From NCBI GenBank assembly GCA_946480605.1, contig CAMLKW010000084.1, forward strand, positions 1 to 16,880: a stretch of 16,880 nucleotides of DNA, written 5' to 3'. The notes under the pieces were generated by a model, which saw only the letters and a program-made list of their open reading frames with translations, was not told where the DNA came from and did not search any database. Made by a program: the position numbers and the translations under genes. Positions within the stretch are counted from its first letter, which is position 1, and every line of letters starts with the position of its first letter. This document shows positions 1 to 7,701 of the stretch, piece by piece. Source of the stretch: an uncultured Roseateles sp. Lineage in GTDB: Bacteria; Pseudomonadota; Gammaproteobacteria; Burkholderiales; Burkholderiaceae.

Positions 1-1838
1 GCAAGCTGCGCGAGCGCATGAAGATCCCCGTCTTCCACGACGACCAGCACGGCACGGCCATCGTCGTCGGCGCGGCCTTCCTGAACGGCCTCAAGGTCGT
101 CGGCAAGGATGTGAAAGACGTCAAGCTGGTCACCTCGGGCGCCGGCGCTGCCGCACTGGCCTGCCTGGGCCTGCTGGTCAAGCTGGGCCTGCCGCGCGAG
201 AACATCTTCGTGACCGACCTGGCCGGCGTCGTCTACGAGGGCCGCACCGAACTGATGGACCCGGACAAGGCCGAGTTCGCGCAGAAGACCGATGCGCGCT
301 CGCTGCGCGAGGTCATCCAGGGCGCCGACGTGTTCCTGGGCCTGTCCGCCGGCGGCGTGCTGAAGGCCGACATGGTCGCCACCATGGCCGCCAGGCCGCT
401 GATCTTCGCGCTGGCCAACCCGACGCCCGAGATCCTGCCGGAAGAAGTGCAGGCCGTGCGCAGCGACGCCATCATGGCGACGGGCCGCACGGACTATCCC
501 AACCAGGTCAACAACGTCCTGTGCTTCCCCTACATCTTCCGCGGCGCACTGGACTCGGGCGCGACGACGATCAACGTCGAGATGGAGATCGCCGCCGTCC
601 ACGCGATTGCGGATCTGGCGCAGGCCGAACTGAGCGAGGTGGTCGCCGCCGCCTATGTCGGCGCGACGCTGAGCTTCGGCCCCGAGTACCTGATCCCCAA
701 GCCCTTCGACCCGCGGCTGATGATGCGCATCGCGCCCGCCGTGGCCAAGGCCGCCGAGGACTCCGGCGTCGCCACGCGGCCCATCCAGGACTGGGACGCC
801 TACCGCGAGAAGCTGCAGAGCTTCGTCTACGCGTCGGGCAACACGATGAAGCCCATCTTCTCCGCGGCCAAGCGCGCGCCCAACAAGCGGGTGGCCTATG
901 CCGAGGGCGAGGAGGAGCGCGTGCTGCGTGCCGCGCAGGTCGTCGTTGACGAAGGCCTGGCCCGCCCGACGCTGGTGGGCCGCCCGGCCGTCATCGCCGA
1001 GCGCTGCGAGCGCTTCGGCCTGCGCCTGCAGCAGGGCCGCGACTACGACGTCGTCAACGTCGAGCATGACGACCGCTACCGCGACTACTGGCAGACCTAT
1101 CTGCGCATGACCGAGCGCAAGGGCGTGACGCAGCAGCTCGCCAAGATCGAGATGCGCCGCCGCCTGACACTCATCAGCGCGATGCTGCTGCACAAGGGCG
1201 AGGTGGACGGCATGCTGTGCGGCACCTGGGGCACGACGGCCACCCACCTGGCCTACATCGATCAGGTCATCGGCAAGCGCGCCGGCGTCAAGACCTACGC
1301 CTGCATGAATGGGCTCATCCTGCCGGGCCGCCAGGTCATGCTGGTCGACACCCATGTCAACTACGACCCCACCGCCGAGCAGTTGGCCGAGATCACCATC
1401 ATGGCAGCGCAGGAGATGTGCCGTTTCGGCCTGACGCCCAAGGCCGCGCTGCTGTCGCACAGCAACTTCGGTACCAGCGACAAGCCCTCGGCCGTGAAGA
1501 TGCGCGACACGCTGGCGCTGCTGCAGCAACTGGCGCCGTGGCTGGAGGTGGACGGCGAGATGCACGGCGACACGGCGCTGGACGCCGGCTACCGCAAGCA
1601 GTTGATGCCGCACAGCCCGCTGAGCGGCGAAGCCAACCTGCTGGTTCTGCCCAATATCGACGCCGCCAACATCTCCTACAACCTGCTGAAAACGACGGCG
1701 GGCGGTGGCATCGCCATCGGCCCGGTGCTGCTGGGCGCAGCCAAACCGGTGCACGTCCTGACACCGTCGGCCACCGTGCGACGCATCGTCAACATGACGG
1801 CGTTGACCGTCGCCGATGCCAACGCGGCACGGAACTGA
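1..1838 (+). CDS. maeB: NADP-dependent malic enzyme with C-terminal phosphotransacetylase-like domain (5' end missing)
   Basis: MaeB oxidatively decarboxylates malate to pyruvate, making NADPH in the cytoplasm. The gene enters from the left edge, with the reading frame starting at base 3; about 611 codons are visible of a family that is usually near 760. Visible in order: the malic-enzyme signature DDQHGTA (39-59), a Rossmann loop SGAGAAALACL (136-168), and the conserved ALANPTPEI (about 409-435). From about base 845 a PTA_PTB domain follows, with GTWGTTATHLAYID, LLSHSNFGTSDKPSAVKM (about 1447-1500), DGEMHGDTALD and a C-terminal NISYNLLKTTAGGG segment. In this family the PTA domain is not known to make acetyl-phosphate and is thought to bind acetyl-CoA as an allosteric effector. 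No frameshift is seen in the visible part. The stop lies in an imperfect hairpin, and the next gene has its own promoter, so maeB probably ends its transcript here. Confidence 0.95.
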   Translation, partial: KLRERMKIPVFHDDQHGTAIVVGAAFLNGLKVVGKDVKDVKLVTSGAGAAALACLGLLVKLGLPRENIFVTDLAGVVYEGRTELMDPDKAEFAQKTDARSLREVIQGADVFLGLSAGGVLKADMVATMAARPLIFALANPTPEILPEEVQAVRSDAIMATGRTDYPNQVNNVLCFPYIFRGALDSGATTINVEMEIAAVHAIADLAQAELSEVVAAAYVGATLSFGPEYLIPKPFDPRLMMRIAPAVAKAAEDSGVATRPIQDWDAYREKLQSFVYASGNTMKPIFSAAKRAPNKRVAYAEGEEERVLRAAQVVVDEGLARPTLVGRPAVIAERCERFGLRLQQGRDYDVVNVEHDDRYRDYWQTYLRMTERKGVTQQLAKIEMRRRLTLISAMLLHKGEVDGMLCGTWGTTATHLAYIDQVIGKRAGVKTYACMNGLILPGRQVMLVDTHVNYDPTAEQLAEITIMAAQEMCRFGLTPKAALLSHSNFGTSDKPSAVKMRDTLALLQQLAPWLEVDGEMHGDTALDAGYRKQLMPHSPLSGEANLLVLPNIDAANISYNLLKTTAGGGIAIGPVLLGAAKPVHVLTPSATVRRIVNMTALTVADANAARN

Positions 1839-1880
1839 GGCCTTGCCGCGTTCCCAGGGGGAAACGGGCACAAGCGGCCT
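1838..1880 (+). terminator. Imperfect hairpin directly after maeB
   Basis: AGGCC (1838-1842) can pair with GGCCT (1876-1880), and CGTTCCC (1849-1855) with GGGAAACG (1859-1866) leaving one bulged A. TTGCC pairs between them with GGCACAA. The structure starts at the last base of the maeB stop codon. No T tract follows, so it is at best a weak intrinsic terminator or an mRNA 3'-end stabiliser. Confidence 0.35.
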
Positions 1881-1966
1881 GACTCCCCCAATTGACAGAA
1901 GTTTTCATTCGAGGAAACCCGTCACCCGGCCGTCAAATAGACAGCAAAAACAATCACTTACCTCTG

Positions 1967-1984
1967 TGTGAGCGCAGGCTCACA
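1967..1984. repeat. Perfect 7-bp inverted repeat upstream of the RNase promoter
   Basis: TGTGAGC (1967-1973) and GCTCACA (1978-1984) are perfect complements around a GCAG loop, with one more wobble and one more A-T pair outside. The repeat lies about 36 bp upstream of the -35-like hexamer at 2020. It could be an operator dyad for the RNase/barstar operon or part of the maeB 3' region. The half-sites resemble Crp/Fnr-type TGTGA...TCACA, but the spacing is 8 rather than 6. Confidence 0.35.
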
Positions 1985-2019
1985 TACCCCTTATCCAGAG
2001 TCCACCACCGGGCTGCGGC

Positions 2020-2048
2020 TTGAGCTTTTGGGGTCGCTTCGGTACCAT
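2020..2048 (+). promoter_or_regulatory. Sigma70-like promoter of the RNase-barstar operon
   Basis: TTGAGC (2020-2025) and TACCAT (2043-2048) are separated by exactly 17 bp; each matches the consensus at 4 of 6 positions. The predicted transcript would start near 2055, about 20 nt before the GTG start of the ribonuclease and just before its AGGG ribosome-binding site (2064-2067). It is the only good hexamer pair I found in the 236-bp gap after maeB. Confidence 0.5.
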
Positions 2049-2074
2049 TATGGTTTCGAATTCAGGGTAAACCC

Positions 2075-2497
2075 GTGTTTTTGCTCTCGTGGCTGGCGCG
2101 CTCTGGCGCCTCGGCGGCACTATCCGCCCTGCTGTTGTCCGGCCTTGCCGGAGGCGCGCAAGCCAAGGAAGCCCCCGACACCGCAGCACCCGCTCTGGCC
2201 GAAGTCCGGCTGAGCGAGCTGCCCGTCCAGGCCCAGGAAACGCACCGTCTCGTCCACGCGGGCGGTCCGTTTCCCTACAGCAAGGATGGCACGGTGTTCG
2301 GCAATCGCGAACGCCTGCTGCCCCGCAAGGCTCGCGGCTTCTATCGCGAATACACGGTCAAGACCCCTGGCGCGCGCAACCGCGGCGCCCGCCGCCTCGT
2401 CTGTGGCGGCGAGCCGCCTGTCGCGCCCGAGGTCTGTTATTACACCGACGATCACTACGCCAGCTTCAAGCGCATCCGCGCCGAGGCGGCGCGGTGA
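2075..2497 (+). CDS. Secreted guanyl-specific ribonuclease (RNase Sa/T1/barnase-type)
   Basis: This 140-aa protein has an N-terminal signal peptide of about 30 residues, with a hydrophobic stretch and a GGAQA cleavage site before KEAPD. A microbial RNase N1/T1-type domain follows. The conserved block matches RNase Sa: YREYTVKTPGARNRGARR and then YYTDDHYASF. By that alignment, the catalytic residues correspond to Glu92, Arg103, Arg107 and His127, all present, so the enzyme looks active. The family cleaves single-stranded RNA after guanine. The protein should be exported to the periplasm or medium, where it may scavenge RNA or harm competitors. The start is GTG at 2075 with AGGG seven bases upstream; this is the only start that gives a full signal peptide. 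A barstar gene follows 56 bp downstream, as expected for a cell needing protection from enzyme that folds before export. The region is less G+C-rich than neighbouring genes. Confidence 0.88.
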   Translation: MFLLSWLARSGASAALSALLLSGLAGGAQAKEAPDTAAPALAEVRLSELPVQAQETHRLVHAGGPFPYSKDGTVFGNRERLLPRKARGFYREYTVKTPGARNRGARRLVCGGEPPVAPEVCYYTDDHYASFKRIRAEAAR

Positions 2498-2536
2498 AGA
2501 TCGGGTGAAGACGAGTTTTGGCAGTTTTGTGACTTG

Positions 2537-2544
2537 AAAGGAGG
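2537..2544 (+). promoter_or_regulatory. Near-consensus ribosome-binding site of barstar
   Basis: AAAGGAGG lies 9 nt before the ATG at 2554. It is far stronger than the AGGG/GTG combination used by the ribonuclease upstream, which would favour translation of the inhibitor over the enzyme from the shared transcript. Confidence 0.7.
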
Positions 2545-2553
2545 AACGCGACC

Positions 2554-2949
2554 ATGCTTTTGCAGACCGTCCGTCCCAATATCGTGCAGGCCATACGGGC
2601 CTACCGGGTCGAGGATTTGATGCAGGCCGCCCATGAAGCGGGCCAGCATTTCCTTTATGCCAATCTGTCGGAGGCCCAGTCCAAGCAGGACGTGCTCGAC
2701 GGCATTGCGCAGGCCTTCCTCTTTCCCGCTCATTTCGGCAAGAACCTGGACGCGCTGCACGACTGCATGACCGACCTCGTGCACAAGGCCGGCAGCCAAC
2801 CAGGCTTCGTCGTCGTGCTGGAACAACTGCCTGACAACGTGCGTTTCGACCGCGAAGCCCGCGAGCAGTTGCTCGATGTGTTCCGCGACACGGCCGACTA
2901 CTGGGCCGACCGAAAGATCGCCTTCCGGTGTTTCTATTCTTTTCAGTAG
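2554..2949 (+). CDS. Barstar-family ribonuclease inhibitor
   Basis: This 131-aa cytoplasmic protein has no signal peptide. It carries the barstar core: a helix and strand (HFLYANLSEAQSKQDVLDGIAQ) leading into the hallmark LFPAHFGKNLDALHDCMTDL, where acidic and aromatic residues plug the RNase active site in the barnase-barstar complex. It is somewhat longer than Bacillus barstar (about 90 aa), with an N-terminal extension of about 30 residues as seen in other proteobacterial members. Start ATG 2554 is fixed by a strong AAAGGAGG. Its position 56 bp after a guanyl-specific RNase makes it the cognate immunity protein; this pairing is inferred from context and family knowledge. The last codons overlap a hairpin. 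Confidence 0.9.
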   Translation: MLLQTVRPNIVQAIRAYRVEDLMQAAHEAGQHFLYANLSEAQSKQDVLDGIAQAFLFPAHFGKNLDALHDCMTDLVHKAGSQPGFVVVLEQLPDNVRFDREAREQLLDVFRDTADYWADRKIAFRCFYSFQ

Positions 2950-2984
2950 CCCGCTCCCAAGAAAACGGGTCATGGGAGCGGGCT
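2948..2984 (+). repeat. Perfect 11-bp hairpin overlapping the barstar stop codon
   Basis: AGCCCGCTCCC (2948-2958) is perfectly complementary to GGGAGCGGGCT (2974-2984), with a 15-nt loop. The 5' arm begins inside the TAG stop of barstar. No T run follows, so it is not a classical terminator. It may stabilise the 3' end or modulate translation of a short ORF that follows. Confidence 0.5.
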
Positions 2985-2999
2985 GCTGAGGTGGCCCCG

Positions 3000-3116
3000 G
3001 TGATTGAAAAGCCTGCCAAGACGGCGAAGACGACGATTGGCAACCCCAACTTCGGCATGAACATGCCGATGATGTGCAGTGCCTTCGATACGTCGATGTG
3101 GTTGAACGCGGCCTGA
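3000..3116 (+). CDS. Possible 38-aa ORF after barstar, function unknown
   Basis: The GTG at 3000 is preceded by TGAGG (2987-2991) with an 8-nt gap, a plausible ribosome-binding site. The frame runs to TGA at 3114-3116, just before the bidirectional terminator. The product would begin with a basic stretch (MIEKPAKTAKTTIGNPNF) and end in a Met-rich tail (GMNMPMMCSAFDTSMWLNAA). G/C at third positions is common, but the opposite strand gives an open frame of similar quality, so codon bias does not settle it. I do not recognise the family. The same frame stays open upstream into barstar (back to 2928), so a longer overlapping form is possible. It would be co-transcribed with the RNase and barstar. 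Confidence 0.25.
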   Translation: MIEKPAKTAKTTIGNPNFGMNMPMMCSAFDTSMWLNAA

Positions 3117-3138
3117 CGCGCTGAACCCTGCATGAAGA

Positions 3139-3166
3139 AAAAACGGGACCCGAGGGTCCCGTTTTT
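3139..3166. terminator. Bidirectional intrinsic terminator between barstar and rsmA
   Basis: AAAAACGGGACCC (3139-3151) pairs perfectly with GGGTCCCGTTTTT (3154-3166). The G+C-rich core is flanked by a T run on the plus strand and by the complement of six As (3138-3143) on the minus strand. It therefore can stop both the RNase-barstar transcript and the lptD-surA-rsmA transcript. Its right arm abuts the rsmA stop codon. Confidence 0.9.
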
Positions 3167-3957
3167 CATTTGTGTGACGCAACTTCCAGCGCCAGCGCGA
3201 CGAACTGGTCCACCGGGACTTCCTCAGCGCGGCGCTGCAGGTCGAAGTGGCCCTGGTAATCACGCTCGGCCAGCCAGTGGCCCAGGCTGTGGCGCAGCAG
3301 CTTGCGGCGCTGCGAGAAGGCGCTGGCAACCAACTCCCCCAGCAGCTTCGCGTCCAGCGCCGGCGGGGCTTGCAGCGGCTGCATGCGCACGATGGCCGAG
3401 TCCACGCGCGGGGGTGGGTCGAAGGCCTCGGGCGGCACGTCCAGCACCGACTCGATGTCGTAGCGCCACTGCAGCATGACGCTCAGGCGCCCATAGTCCT
3501 TGCCGCCCGGTCCCGCCGCCATGCGGTCCACGACTTCCTTCTGCAGCATGAAGTGCTGGTCCACCACCTGGTCCACCACATCCAGCAGGTGGAACAGGAT
3601 GGGCGTGGAGATGTTGTAGGGCAGGTTGCCCACCACACGCAGCTTGGCCCCCTTGGCCTCGCTCAGCGCCCGGAAATCGACCTTGAGCACGTCCGACTCG
3701 ATGACCTCCACGTCATCGCGCTTGCGCAGCCGCGCGGCCAGGTCACGGTCCAACTCGATGACGGTCAGCGGCACCGAACCTTTGGGAATACGCTCCAGCA
3801 GCGGCAGCGTCATCGCCCCCAGGCCGGGACCGATCTCGACCAGCGTCTCGCCGGGCTGCGGATCTATCAGATCGACGATGGCGTCGATCAGCACCTTGTC
3901 GGTCAGGAAGTGCTGGCCAAACCGCTTGCGCGGGATGTGCGACCTCAATCCAGCCAT
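3166..3957 (-). CDS. rsmA: 16S rRNA (adenine(1518)-N6/adenine(1519)-N6)-dimethyltransferase
   Basis: RsmA (KsgA) uses S-adenosylmethionine to dimethylate two adjacent adenines near the 3' end of 16S rRNA during late 30S assembly. This 263-aa protein has the usual length. It shows the N-terminal KRFGQHFL (11-18), the SAM-binding motif EIGPGLG (41-47), and the target-adenine motif [10 protein letters not shown] (111-120). The C-terminal small helical domain carries [13 protein letters not shown]. Start ATG at 3957 gives the canonical short tail before RKRFGQ and overlaps the 3' end of surA by 13 bp, implying translational coupling. In many Burkholderiales pdxA sits between surA and rsmA; here it is absent. 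The gene ends on a strong terminator. RsmA loss in other bacteria gives kasugamycin resistance. Confidence 0.96.
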   Translation of the reverse strand: MAGLRSHIPRKRFGQHFLTDKVLIDAIVDLIDPQPGETLVEIGPGLGAMTLPLLERIPKGSVPLTVIELDRDLAARLRKRDDVEVIESDVLKVDFRALSEAKGAKLRVVGNLPYNISTPILFHLLDVVDQVVDQHFMLQKEVVDRMAAGPGGKDYGRLSVMLQWRYDIESVLDVPPEAFDPPPRVDSAIVRMQPLQAPPALDAKLLGELVASAFSQRRKLLRHSLGHWLAERDYQGHFDLQRRAEEVPVDQFVALALEVASHK

Positions 3958-5243
3958 TCGCGCACTTCGACGAAGGCCTTGGCGCGCAAGTCCTTGACCC
4001 AGTCCTGGTAGGCCTCGTCGTACTTCTGCTCGCGCAGCGCACCACGCGCCTGGTCGCGCAGCACCTTCATCTCGACCTCGACCGAACGGCGCTCCAGCAC
4101 CTGGATCAGGTGCACGCCGTAGCGCGACATCACCGGGCCCGAGATGCCGTTCAACGGCAGCGCGTTCATGGCCTCCTCGAACTCGGGCACGAAGCCGCCC
4201 GCGCCCATCCAGCCCAGGTCGCCGCCAGCCTCGGCACTGCCGTCCTCGGAGTTGGCCTTGGCGAGGTTTTCGAACTGGGCCTGGCCGGCCTCGATCTGGC
4301 GCTTCATCTCGGCCAGCCGGCGCGCGGCGACCTCGGCGGTCAGTTGGGCCGAGGGGCGCAGCAGGATGTGGCGCGCGCGCGTCTGCAGACTCTGGGTCAG
4401 CGACCCGGCGCCCTGGCGCTCGACGACCTTGAGGACGTGAAAGCCCGCGCCGGTGCGCAGCAGCTGCGGCACGATCTGGCCGGTCTTCAAGTCCTTTACA
4501 GCGGCCACGAAGACGTCCGGCAGGCGGTCGGCCGGACGCAGGCCGATCTCGCCACCACGCGCCTTGTTGCCGTCCTCGGAGACCTCGCGGGCCACCTTGG
4601 CGAAGTCCTCGCCTCCCTTGATGCGGTTCAGCGCGCCCTCGGCCTTGGCGCGGCGCTCGGCGACGACGGTCTCGCTGGCGCCCTCGGGCACCGGCACCAG
4701 CACCTGGGCCAGGTTGATCTGGCCGCCCTGCTCCAGCGCCGCGCGGCGCTTGTCCAGCCAAGCGTCGATCTCGGCATCGGTGATCCTGATGCGCCCCTGC
4801 ACCTCGCGCTCGCGCACGCGCTCGGTCATCATCTGGTCGCGCAGGTTCTCGCGAAAGCTCTTGTAGTCGGTGCCGTCCTGCTTGAGCCGCTCCAGCAGCT
4901 GGGCCATGGTCAGCTTGTTCTGGGCCGCGACGTTGGCGACCACGCGGTCCAGCTCAGCCTCATCGACGCGCTGGCCGCTGTCGCGCGCGTGGGTGATCTG
5001 CACGCGCTCCTCGATCAGCGCCTCCAGCGCCTGCTTGCGCAGGCCGGCCGTCTCGGGCATGACCTCGCCCTTCTGGCGCGCCTCCTGGCGCAGCCGCTCG
5101 GTGCGCTGGACCACCTCGCTGGCGGCGACGACGTCCTGGTTGACGACGGCGGCGATGTAGTCCCCCGCCTGCAGCGTGGGCGTCTGGGCCGCGGCAAACG
5201 AGGCGGCCAGGGCCAGAACGAGGGGAACGAATCGTTGGATCAT
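3945..5243 (-). CDS. surA: Periplasmic peptidyl-prolyl isomerase/chaperone SurA
   Basis: SurA escorts unfolded outer-membrane beta-barrel proteins across the periplasm to the BAM complex, and LptD is one of its established clients. The 432-aa protein has a signal peptide of about 19 residues (cleavage near AAAQ). Next come a helical SurA N-terminal domain (about 25-165) and two parvulin domains (about 176-275 and 287-385); the second carries the typical RARHILL start and [10 protein letters not shown]-terminal helix closes the chaperone module (to 432). Length matches the family. ATG at 5243 overlaps the lptD stop as ATGA, so it is translated by coupling behind lptD. The 3' end overlaps rsmA by 13 bp. 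Confidence 0.96.
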   Translation of the reverse strand: MIQRFVPLVLALAASFAAAQTPTLQAGDYIAAVVNQDVVAASEVVQRTERLRQEARQKGEVMPETAGLRKQALEALIEERVQITHARDSGQRVDEAELDRVVANVAAQNKLTMAQLLERLKQDGTDYKSFRENLRDQMMTERVREREVQGRIRITDAEIDAWLDKRRAALEQGGQINLAQVLVPVPEGASETVVAERRAKAEGALNRIKGGEDFAKVAREVSEDGNKARGGEIGLRPADRLPDVFVAAVKDLKTGQIVPQLLRTGAGFHVLKVVERQGAGSLTQSLQTRARHILLRPSAQLTAEVAARRLAEMKRQIEAGQAQFENLAKANSEDGSAEAGGDLGWMGAGGFVPEFEEAMNALPLNGISGPVMSRYGVHLIQVLERRSVEVEMKVLRDQARGALREQKYDEAYQDWVKDLRAKAFVEVREWLD

Positions 5244-7612
5244 GGTTGGAAATCTGAACTCGCCGAGCGGTCGGCGCTCAGCCTGCGGTAACCGGGCACA
5301 TTGTCCTTCAAGACCTTGAGGGCATTGGAGCCCAGCTGACTGAGGCCCACGAGCTCCAGCTGCAGCATGAAGCGGGTGTTGGTTTCGGCGCGGCCGGTGG
5401 ACAGCCGCTCCAGCCCGAAACGCAGCAGCCAGCAGCCGGCGTCGTACTCGAAGCCGGCCACGGAATCGGTCAGCCGCTTGTCGCGCAGCGAGTACTGCAC
5501 GCGGCCCGCGCTGTACCAGGCGCCGCCACAGCTCTGGCTGTTGGCGCCGCGCTGGGTGACCGGCGTGCCGTAGATGGGCCATTGCCAGGCGAACTCGACC
5601 TGCTCGCTCTGCGCCCGCGCCAGCCGGTAGGCCACGCTGACGGTCTTGTAGGCGCCCGGCGAGTAGCGCGCCCGCACGACCGAGCGCTCGAAGCGGTGGG
5701 TCTCGGGGTTCAGCTGCAGCGTGGTCTCGGCCCACCAGCGCTCGTCCAGCTGCGCGGCTGCGGCCAGCAACAGGTCGGAGAAGCGCTGCGTGACCGGCTG
5801 GCCGTCCGGCGTGATGCGCTGGTCGCGAAACAGCACGCGCTGCACCGCGCCCACGCGCAGGATCTCCTGCCCCTGCGACGCGCTGATCCAGCGGCTGGTG
5901 GCGCCGAAGCTCAGGGAATGCAGGTCAGACACCCGGTCCACGCCCGAGAACTGGTTGTCGGTGTAGATGGAGTCGAAGTTGAAGTCCTTGGGCGCCGCGT
6001 CGAAGTTGGGCAGCGCGAGCTGGTCGCGGTACGGCGTGTTCACGTACAGCAGGCGCGGCTCCAGGCTCTGGCGCATGGCGCGGCCGAACAGCTTGGTGTC
6101 GCGCTCGAACACCCAGCCGTGGTCGATGCTCAGCGTCGGGATCACGCGGCTCATGCGGCTGCGGCCGTCGTCCAGCGGGCGGTCCAGGTCGTAGGCGGCC
6201 ACGTTGACGGCCAGCCGCGGGATGAACCACCAGGCCTCGCCGCCCAGCGGCGCGGCCACATGGCCCAACGCGTGGACGCGCTGGCCGCCCCTGGCCTGGC
6301 CGGCCAGCGCCGAGCCGGGCAAGTCGAAGCGGTTGTATTCCAGCTCCAGGCTGCCTTCCAGCCGCGCCTTGCGGCCCCAGGGCCGGAAGCTGTCCAGCAC
6401 GGCCTCGTCGGCCGCCGTCGTCACGCGCACGCCCACCTGCGGGCTGCGCTGGTAGGGCGAGTCGAACTGGGCCAGCGCGTCGCTGCCCTGCAGCGTCTGC
6501 CAGCGCTGCACGCGGGCATAGGTGTCGATGACGCCCCAGGACAGCTCGCGCTGCCGGCCGAGGCTGAAGTTGCTGGACAGCAGCCGCAGCGTCTGGCTCT
6601 CGACGCGGCGCGACAAGTCCTTCCAGTAGTCGTCGTCGGACACGCGCTCGCTGTTCAGCTTGTAGCGCCAGTCGCCCAGGCGGCCGTCGTTGTCCAGCTT
6701 CAGGCCCCAGCGCGAGCGGCCGAACACGCGGTCGCCGGGCAGCAGGTCCACGTTGATGCGGCCGGCGTGGCCCGGCTCCAGGTAGCGGAACTCGCTGTCC
6801 ACACCCACGCCGCGCTTGGTCATGACGAAGGGCGTGAACGTCGCATCGCGCTGCGGCGCGATGTTCCAGTAGTAGGGCACGCCGAACTCGAAGCCGCTGC
6901 GGTTGTCCAGCGAGATGTTGGGCGGCAGCCAGCCCGATTTGCGCGCGGAGCTCAGCGGGAAGCTCAGCGCCGGCGCCGCCAGCAGCGGCACGCCCAGGAA
7001 GCGCAGCACCGCGCCCTCGGCCTGGCCCTCGTTGGCAGCCAGGTCCAGGCGCATCTCCTTGGCCGAGATCTGCCAGGCCGGCTCCTGGTCGCCGACGACC
7101 GGGCAGCTGCTGTAGCTGCCGGCCGTGATGCTCAGGTGCTCGCTGTCGTGGAACCTGACGATCTTGGCCTTGCCCGCGCCGCCGGTCGCGGCGAGGAAGA
7201 AGCTGGGCGTCAGGAACTCGCCCTCGAAGCGGTCCACATACATCTGCAGCAGTGGGCCGGTGAAGACGTTGCCCTTGTGGTGGACGCGCACATTGCCTTC
7301 CGCGCGGGCGAAGTCGTCCACCATCCGGTAATTCAGCGTGTCGGCATTCAGCAGCACCTCGCCGTAGCGCAGCTCCACCCCGTCCGTCGCCTCGGCCTGC
7401 TGCTCGGTCTGCGCGGCGATCTTGCCGGCGCTGATGGCCAACGCCGCCTTGCCGCCGATGCGCGTGGGCGCACCCAGCATGCGGCTGTTCTTCAGTGCCA
7501 GCCCGTCGTCGGGGCGGGACTGCTGCGCCTGTGCCGGCGCACAGGCGCCGAAGGCCAGGGCGATCAGGGCGGGCAGCAGCGAGGGGCGGGGAGGTCGGAA
7601 CGAGCGCGGCAC
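5240..7612 (-). CDS. lptD: LPS-assembly outer-membrane protein LptD
   Basis: LptD forms, with LptE, the outer-membrane translocon that inserts lipopolysaccharide into the outer leaflet. This 790-aa protein has a signal peptide to about residue 29 (APAQA). An OstA/LptA-like periplasmic jellyroll follows at about 78-200 (LNADTLNYRMVDDFARAEGNV), then a large beta-barrel (about 210-770) rich in alternating aromatic strands (SGFEFGVPYYWNIAPQRDATFTP is a recognisable early segment). Mature-protein cysteines are only C170, C695 and C727. E. coli LptD has four, forming two interdomain disulfides, so at most one such bond (probably C170 with one of the C-terminal ones) is possible here. The start is GTG at 7612 without a clear Shine-Dalgarno; it is chosen because it gives a complete signal peptide and the next in-frame Met is residue 45. 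It heads lptD-surA-rsmA. Confidence 0.95.
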   Translation of the reverse strand: MPRSFRPPRPSLLPALIALAFGACAPAQAQQSRPDDGLALKNSRMLGAPTRIGGKAALAISAGKIAAQTEQQAEATDGVELRYGEVLLNADTLNYRMVDDFARAEGNVRVHHKGNVFTGPLLQMYVDRFEGEFLTPSFFLAATGGAGKAKIVRFHDSEHLSITAGSYSSCPVVGDQEPAWQISAKEMRLDLAANEGQAEGAVLRFLGVPLLAAPALSFPLSSARKSGWLPPNISLDNRSGFEFGVPYYWNIAPQRDATFTPFVMTKRGVGVDSEFRYLEPGHAGRINVDLLPGDRVFGRSRWGLKLDNDGRLGDWRYKLNSERVSDDDYWKDLSRRVESQTLRLLSSNFSLGRQRELSWGVIDTYARVQRWQTLQGSDALAQFDSPYQRSPQVGVRVTTAADEAVLDSFRPWGRKARLEGSLELEYNRFDLPGSALAGQARGGQRVHALGHVAAPLGGEAWWFIPRLAVNVAAYDLDRPLDDGRSRMSRVIPTLSIDHGWVFERDTKLFGRAMRQSLEPRLLYVNTPYRDQLALPNFDAAPKDFNFDSIYTDNQFSGVDRVSDLHSLSFGATSRWISASQGQEILRVGAVQRVLFRDQRITPDGQPVTQRFSDLLLAAAAQLDERWWAETTLQLNPETHRFERSVVRARYSPGAYKTVSVAYRLARAQSEQVEFAWQWPIYGTPVTQRGANSQSCGGAWYSAGRVQYSLRDKRLTDSVAGFEYDAGCWLLRFGLERLSTGRAETNTRFMLQLELVGLSQLGSNALKVLKDNVPGYRRLSADRSASSDFQP

Positions 7613-7670
7613 GGGCGGCAGGACGGGCGGCGGAGCCTCGAAGTCAGGGGGATTGCCGGGGCCGGCTTCT

Positions 7671-7685
7671 TAGAATTTCATTATC
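7671..7685. promoter_or_regulatory. Divergent -10-like hexamers in the lptD upstream gap
   Basis: The 89-bp gap 7613-7701 separates lptD (-) from the kinase-like remnant (+). Minus strand: GATAAT (complement of 7680-7685) matches the -10 consensus at 5 of 6 and would start lptD mRNA about 60 nt before its GTG. Plus strand: TAGAAT (7671-7676) also matches at 5 of 6 and would start a transcript just before the GAGGG site (7689-7693). Neither has a convincing -35 hexamer. Confidence 0.35.
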
Positions 7686-7701
7686 CACGAGGGCCTTTGC
7701 C

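Noticed and set aside
1967..1984. Crp-type binding site
   Set aside because: TGTGA and TCACA are separated by 8 bp, not the 6 bp of the Crp/Fnr consensus; kept only as an unassigned inverted repeat.
2050..2070. Six-codon upstream ORF before the RNase gene
   Set aside because: Its ATG at 2050 lies upstream of the predicted transcription start (about 2055), so it is probably not in the mRNA.
5240..7612. Lipoprotein signal in LptD (FGAC at residues 21-24)
   Set aside because: The -3 residue is Phe rather than Leu/Val/Ile and a good signal peptidase I site follows (AQA before QQ), as expected for LptD.
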